From assembly GCA_002892395.1 (NCBI GenBank), contig NBBL01000011.1:1-64000 (forward strand): a stretch of DNA of 64,000 bases, read 5' to 3'. Positions 62,642-64,000 of this stretch are shown in pieces. Position 1 is the stretch's first letter, and every line of letters starts with the position of its first letter. This stretch comes from Lachnospiraceae bacterium. GTDB taxonomy: Bacteria > Bacillota > Clostridia > Lachnospirales > Lachnospiraceae. The notes below the pieces were generated by a model. It worked only from the letters and a program-made list of their open reading frames with translations, ran no database searches and was not told where the DNA came from. The translations under genes were made by a program, and so were the position numbers.

Positions 62642-64000
62642 TTAAAAGTTAAAGTAAATAAACGGATTGTAACCGCCGCGCACAAGATAGCTGACACATA
62701 AAAGGAACAGTCCCAGCATTGCCGCAGGATACAGCACTGTCATACATTTACCGATAATATTTACACGGTCTGCGCTGAGCAGATCGTTGCATTTTCGGGC
62801 GACGGGAAGACTAAAAACAATGCCCAGAACCAAAATTACCGCATAGTCGCGCAGCAAAAAGCCTGTCATGTCATTCCAGAAGCTATTGCCGCTAAGACCA
62901 AACAGATTTGCATAATAGACTCTGGTTTGATACAGATCCCGTGCACGGAACACCACCCAGCCCAGCATTACTTCCAGCATCGTATAAACACGCATCCAGC
63001 CAGGGTGCGAATTGTTTTTGCCGTAGCCGAAAAAGCGCTCGGCCATCTGGAACGCAAAGTGCCATAGCCCCCAAAAGATAAATGTCCATTCGGCACCATG
63101 CCAGATGCCTGTAAGCAGCCAGACTACAAAGATGTTACGCACCATAAGGTCCTTGTTTTCCACGCGGCTGCCGCCCAGCGGAAAGTACACATATTCACGG
63201 AACCAGCTTGTCAGACTGATATGCCAGCGCCGCCAGAAATCCACCACTGATGTGGCGGCATAAGGATAGTTAAAGTTTTCCTCAAATTTGAACCCGAACA
63301 TCAGGCCAAGGCCGATCGCCATATCGGAATAACCGGAGAAGTCAAAATAAATCTGCAGCGTATAAGCGATCATGCCCAGCCACGCCATCGCGACGGGAAC
63401 GTTATAAAACTCAATGCCCCTTTCTGACCAGGTAAAAATTTGGTCGGCTAAAATAGCCATGTTATTGGCGATGATGATCTTTTTCCCCAGCCCCACCACA
63501 AAACGGCTGCATCCGACAGAAATCTTGCGCCAGCTGGAACGGCGGGTGCGGATCTGCTCGGCAACAGAATTATAGCGCACGATCGGGCCTGCGATCAGCT
63601 GCGGAAAGAACGAAACATACAAGCCGACATAAAACGGGTTCTTTTCCACCGCAGTATCCTCCCGGTAGACATCGATGACATAGCTGAGCGCCTGGAATGT
63701 AAAAAAGGAAATACCAATGGGCAGCGCCAGCTCCATCGTCGGTAGCAGCGGCTCGGGGAACGCGCTATTGATATTGCGCACCAGGAATCCCCCATACTTG
63801 AACACGCCCAGAGCACTCAGGTTTACAATACATGCCAATACCAGAACGATTTTTTTTGCGTGCGGCCGTTCACGAAAATGCTCAACCCACAAGCCTGCGA
63901 ACCAGTTGACCAGAATCGCTGCCAGCATCAGCAGTACATACACCGGCTCTCCCCATGCATAGAACACCAGGCTGGCTGCAAACAGCCAGATATTTTGCAG
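62642..64000 (-). CDS. MBOAT family O-acyltransferase (AlgI-like), 5' end outside window
   Basis: At least 452 residues of a multi-pass membrane O-acyltransferase that moves acetyl groups across the membrane. WRRWHISLTSWF and GIWHGAEWTF contain the two conserved His residues. The frame stays open from 63967 to the window edge (NIWLFAASLVFYAWGEP), so the true start is beyond 64000. It is the partner of the AlgX/J-like protein at 60703. Confidence 0.92.
   Translation of the reverse strand: MQNIWLFAASLVFYAWGEPVYVLLMLAAILVNWFAGLWVEHFRERPHAKKIVLVLACIVNLSALGVFKYGGFLVRNINSAFPEPLLPTMELALPIGISFFTFQALSYVIDVYREDTAVEKNPFYVGLYVSFFPQLIAGPIVRYNSVAEQIRTRRSSWRKISVGCSRFVVGLGKKIIIANNMAILADQIFTWSERGIEFYNVPVAMAWLGMIAYTLQIYFDFSGYSDMAIGLGLMFGFKFEENFNYPYAATSVVDFWRRWHISLTSWFREYVYFPLGGSRVENKDLMVRNIFVVWLLTGIWHGAEWTFIFWGLWHFAFQMAERFFGYGKNNSHPGWMRVYTMLEVMLGWVVFRARDLYQTRVYYANLFGLSGNSFWNDMTGFLLRDYAVILVLGIVFSLPVARKCNDLLSADRVNIIGKCMTVLYPAAMLGLFLLCVSYLVRGGYNPFIYFNF

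Overview
The window looks like the chromosome of an anaerobic gut Firmicute of class Clostridia, most likely Lachnospiraceae or a relative. The grounds are strong Shine-Dalgarno sites with tightly overlapping (ATGA) operons, an ECF transporter, a clostridial-type cellulose locus with MBOAT and AlgX-like modification genes, TRAP sugar-acid genes and many IS256, IS1249, IS1182 and IS110 relics. No rRNA, tRNA or CRISPR array was recognised. Composition is mosaic: the first gene (614-1372) is much more AT-rich than its neighbours, and several junctions are marked by broken genes.

Layout. (1) 1-12721: a metabolic module lies between two inverted copies of the same IS256-family element, one cut by the window start and one complete at 11217-12721. 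The module holds glycerate 2-kinase and a FadR-type GntR regulator on the minus strand, and a divergent TRAP transporter (P, Q, M), an SDR and an N-acetylneuraminate-lyase-like aldolase on the plus strand. A good operator palindrome sits before the transporter. It reads as import and cleavage of a sugar acid to pyruvate plus a three-carbon product that ends as 2-phosphoglycerate. An interrupted IS1249 copy and an IS1182 remnant sit at its right side. (2) 12722-17515: small accessory genes (nitroreductase, DUF488, bicupin plus DUF1858, a RelBE-like toxin-antitoxin pair with a perfect operator, an AlkD-like glycosylase) and gene debris. (3) 17529-23735: the most interesting block, a six-gene operon of a metal-chelate ABC importer (lipoprotein, permease, ATPase) coupled to a NifH-like reductase and two NifD/NifK-like subunits. 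(4) 24127-31531, minus strand: a six-gene operon of an ECF importer (S, T, fused double ATPase), an AraC regulator and a YbtPQ/IrtAB-like pair of exporter-fold ABC proteins, probably a second metallophore uptake system.

(5) 31677-49569, minus strand: a repair and defence island. It has a RecD2-type helicase with a C-terminal DUF4186-like Zn domain, a SRAP (HMCES/YedK) protein, an Ada-like metal-binding protein, an unknown McrBC-linked protein with an apparent CGAT-duplication frameshift, McrC, an McrB with Mrr_N-like and EVE-like domains, and a type I restriction-modification locus (hsdM, hsdS, tyrosine recombinase, second hsdS, hsdR) built for specificity switching, with a SIMPL protein and an HTH regulator upstream. 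(6) 49902-56423, minus strand: a vWA protein, a macrodomain gene broken by one stop codon, restriction-like debris, a membrane diguanylate cyclase flanked by repeated motifs, an AbiE-type toxin-antitoxin pair with repeated operators, and a 50-residue coiled-coil ORF.

(7) 56542 to the window end, minus strand: a cellulose synthesis and modification locus (MBOAT acetyltransferase running off the edge, AlgX/J-like SGNH protein, ComEC-like metallo-beta-lactamase, BcsA with PilZ, a GH5 cellulase cut to about 124 residues, a DUF4203-like membrane protein). An IS110 relic splits the MBOAT gene from the rest. The diguanylate cyclase upstream could feed the PilZ domain of BcsA, though it lies in a separate unit.
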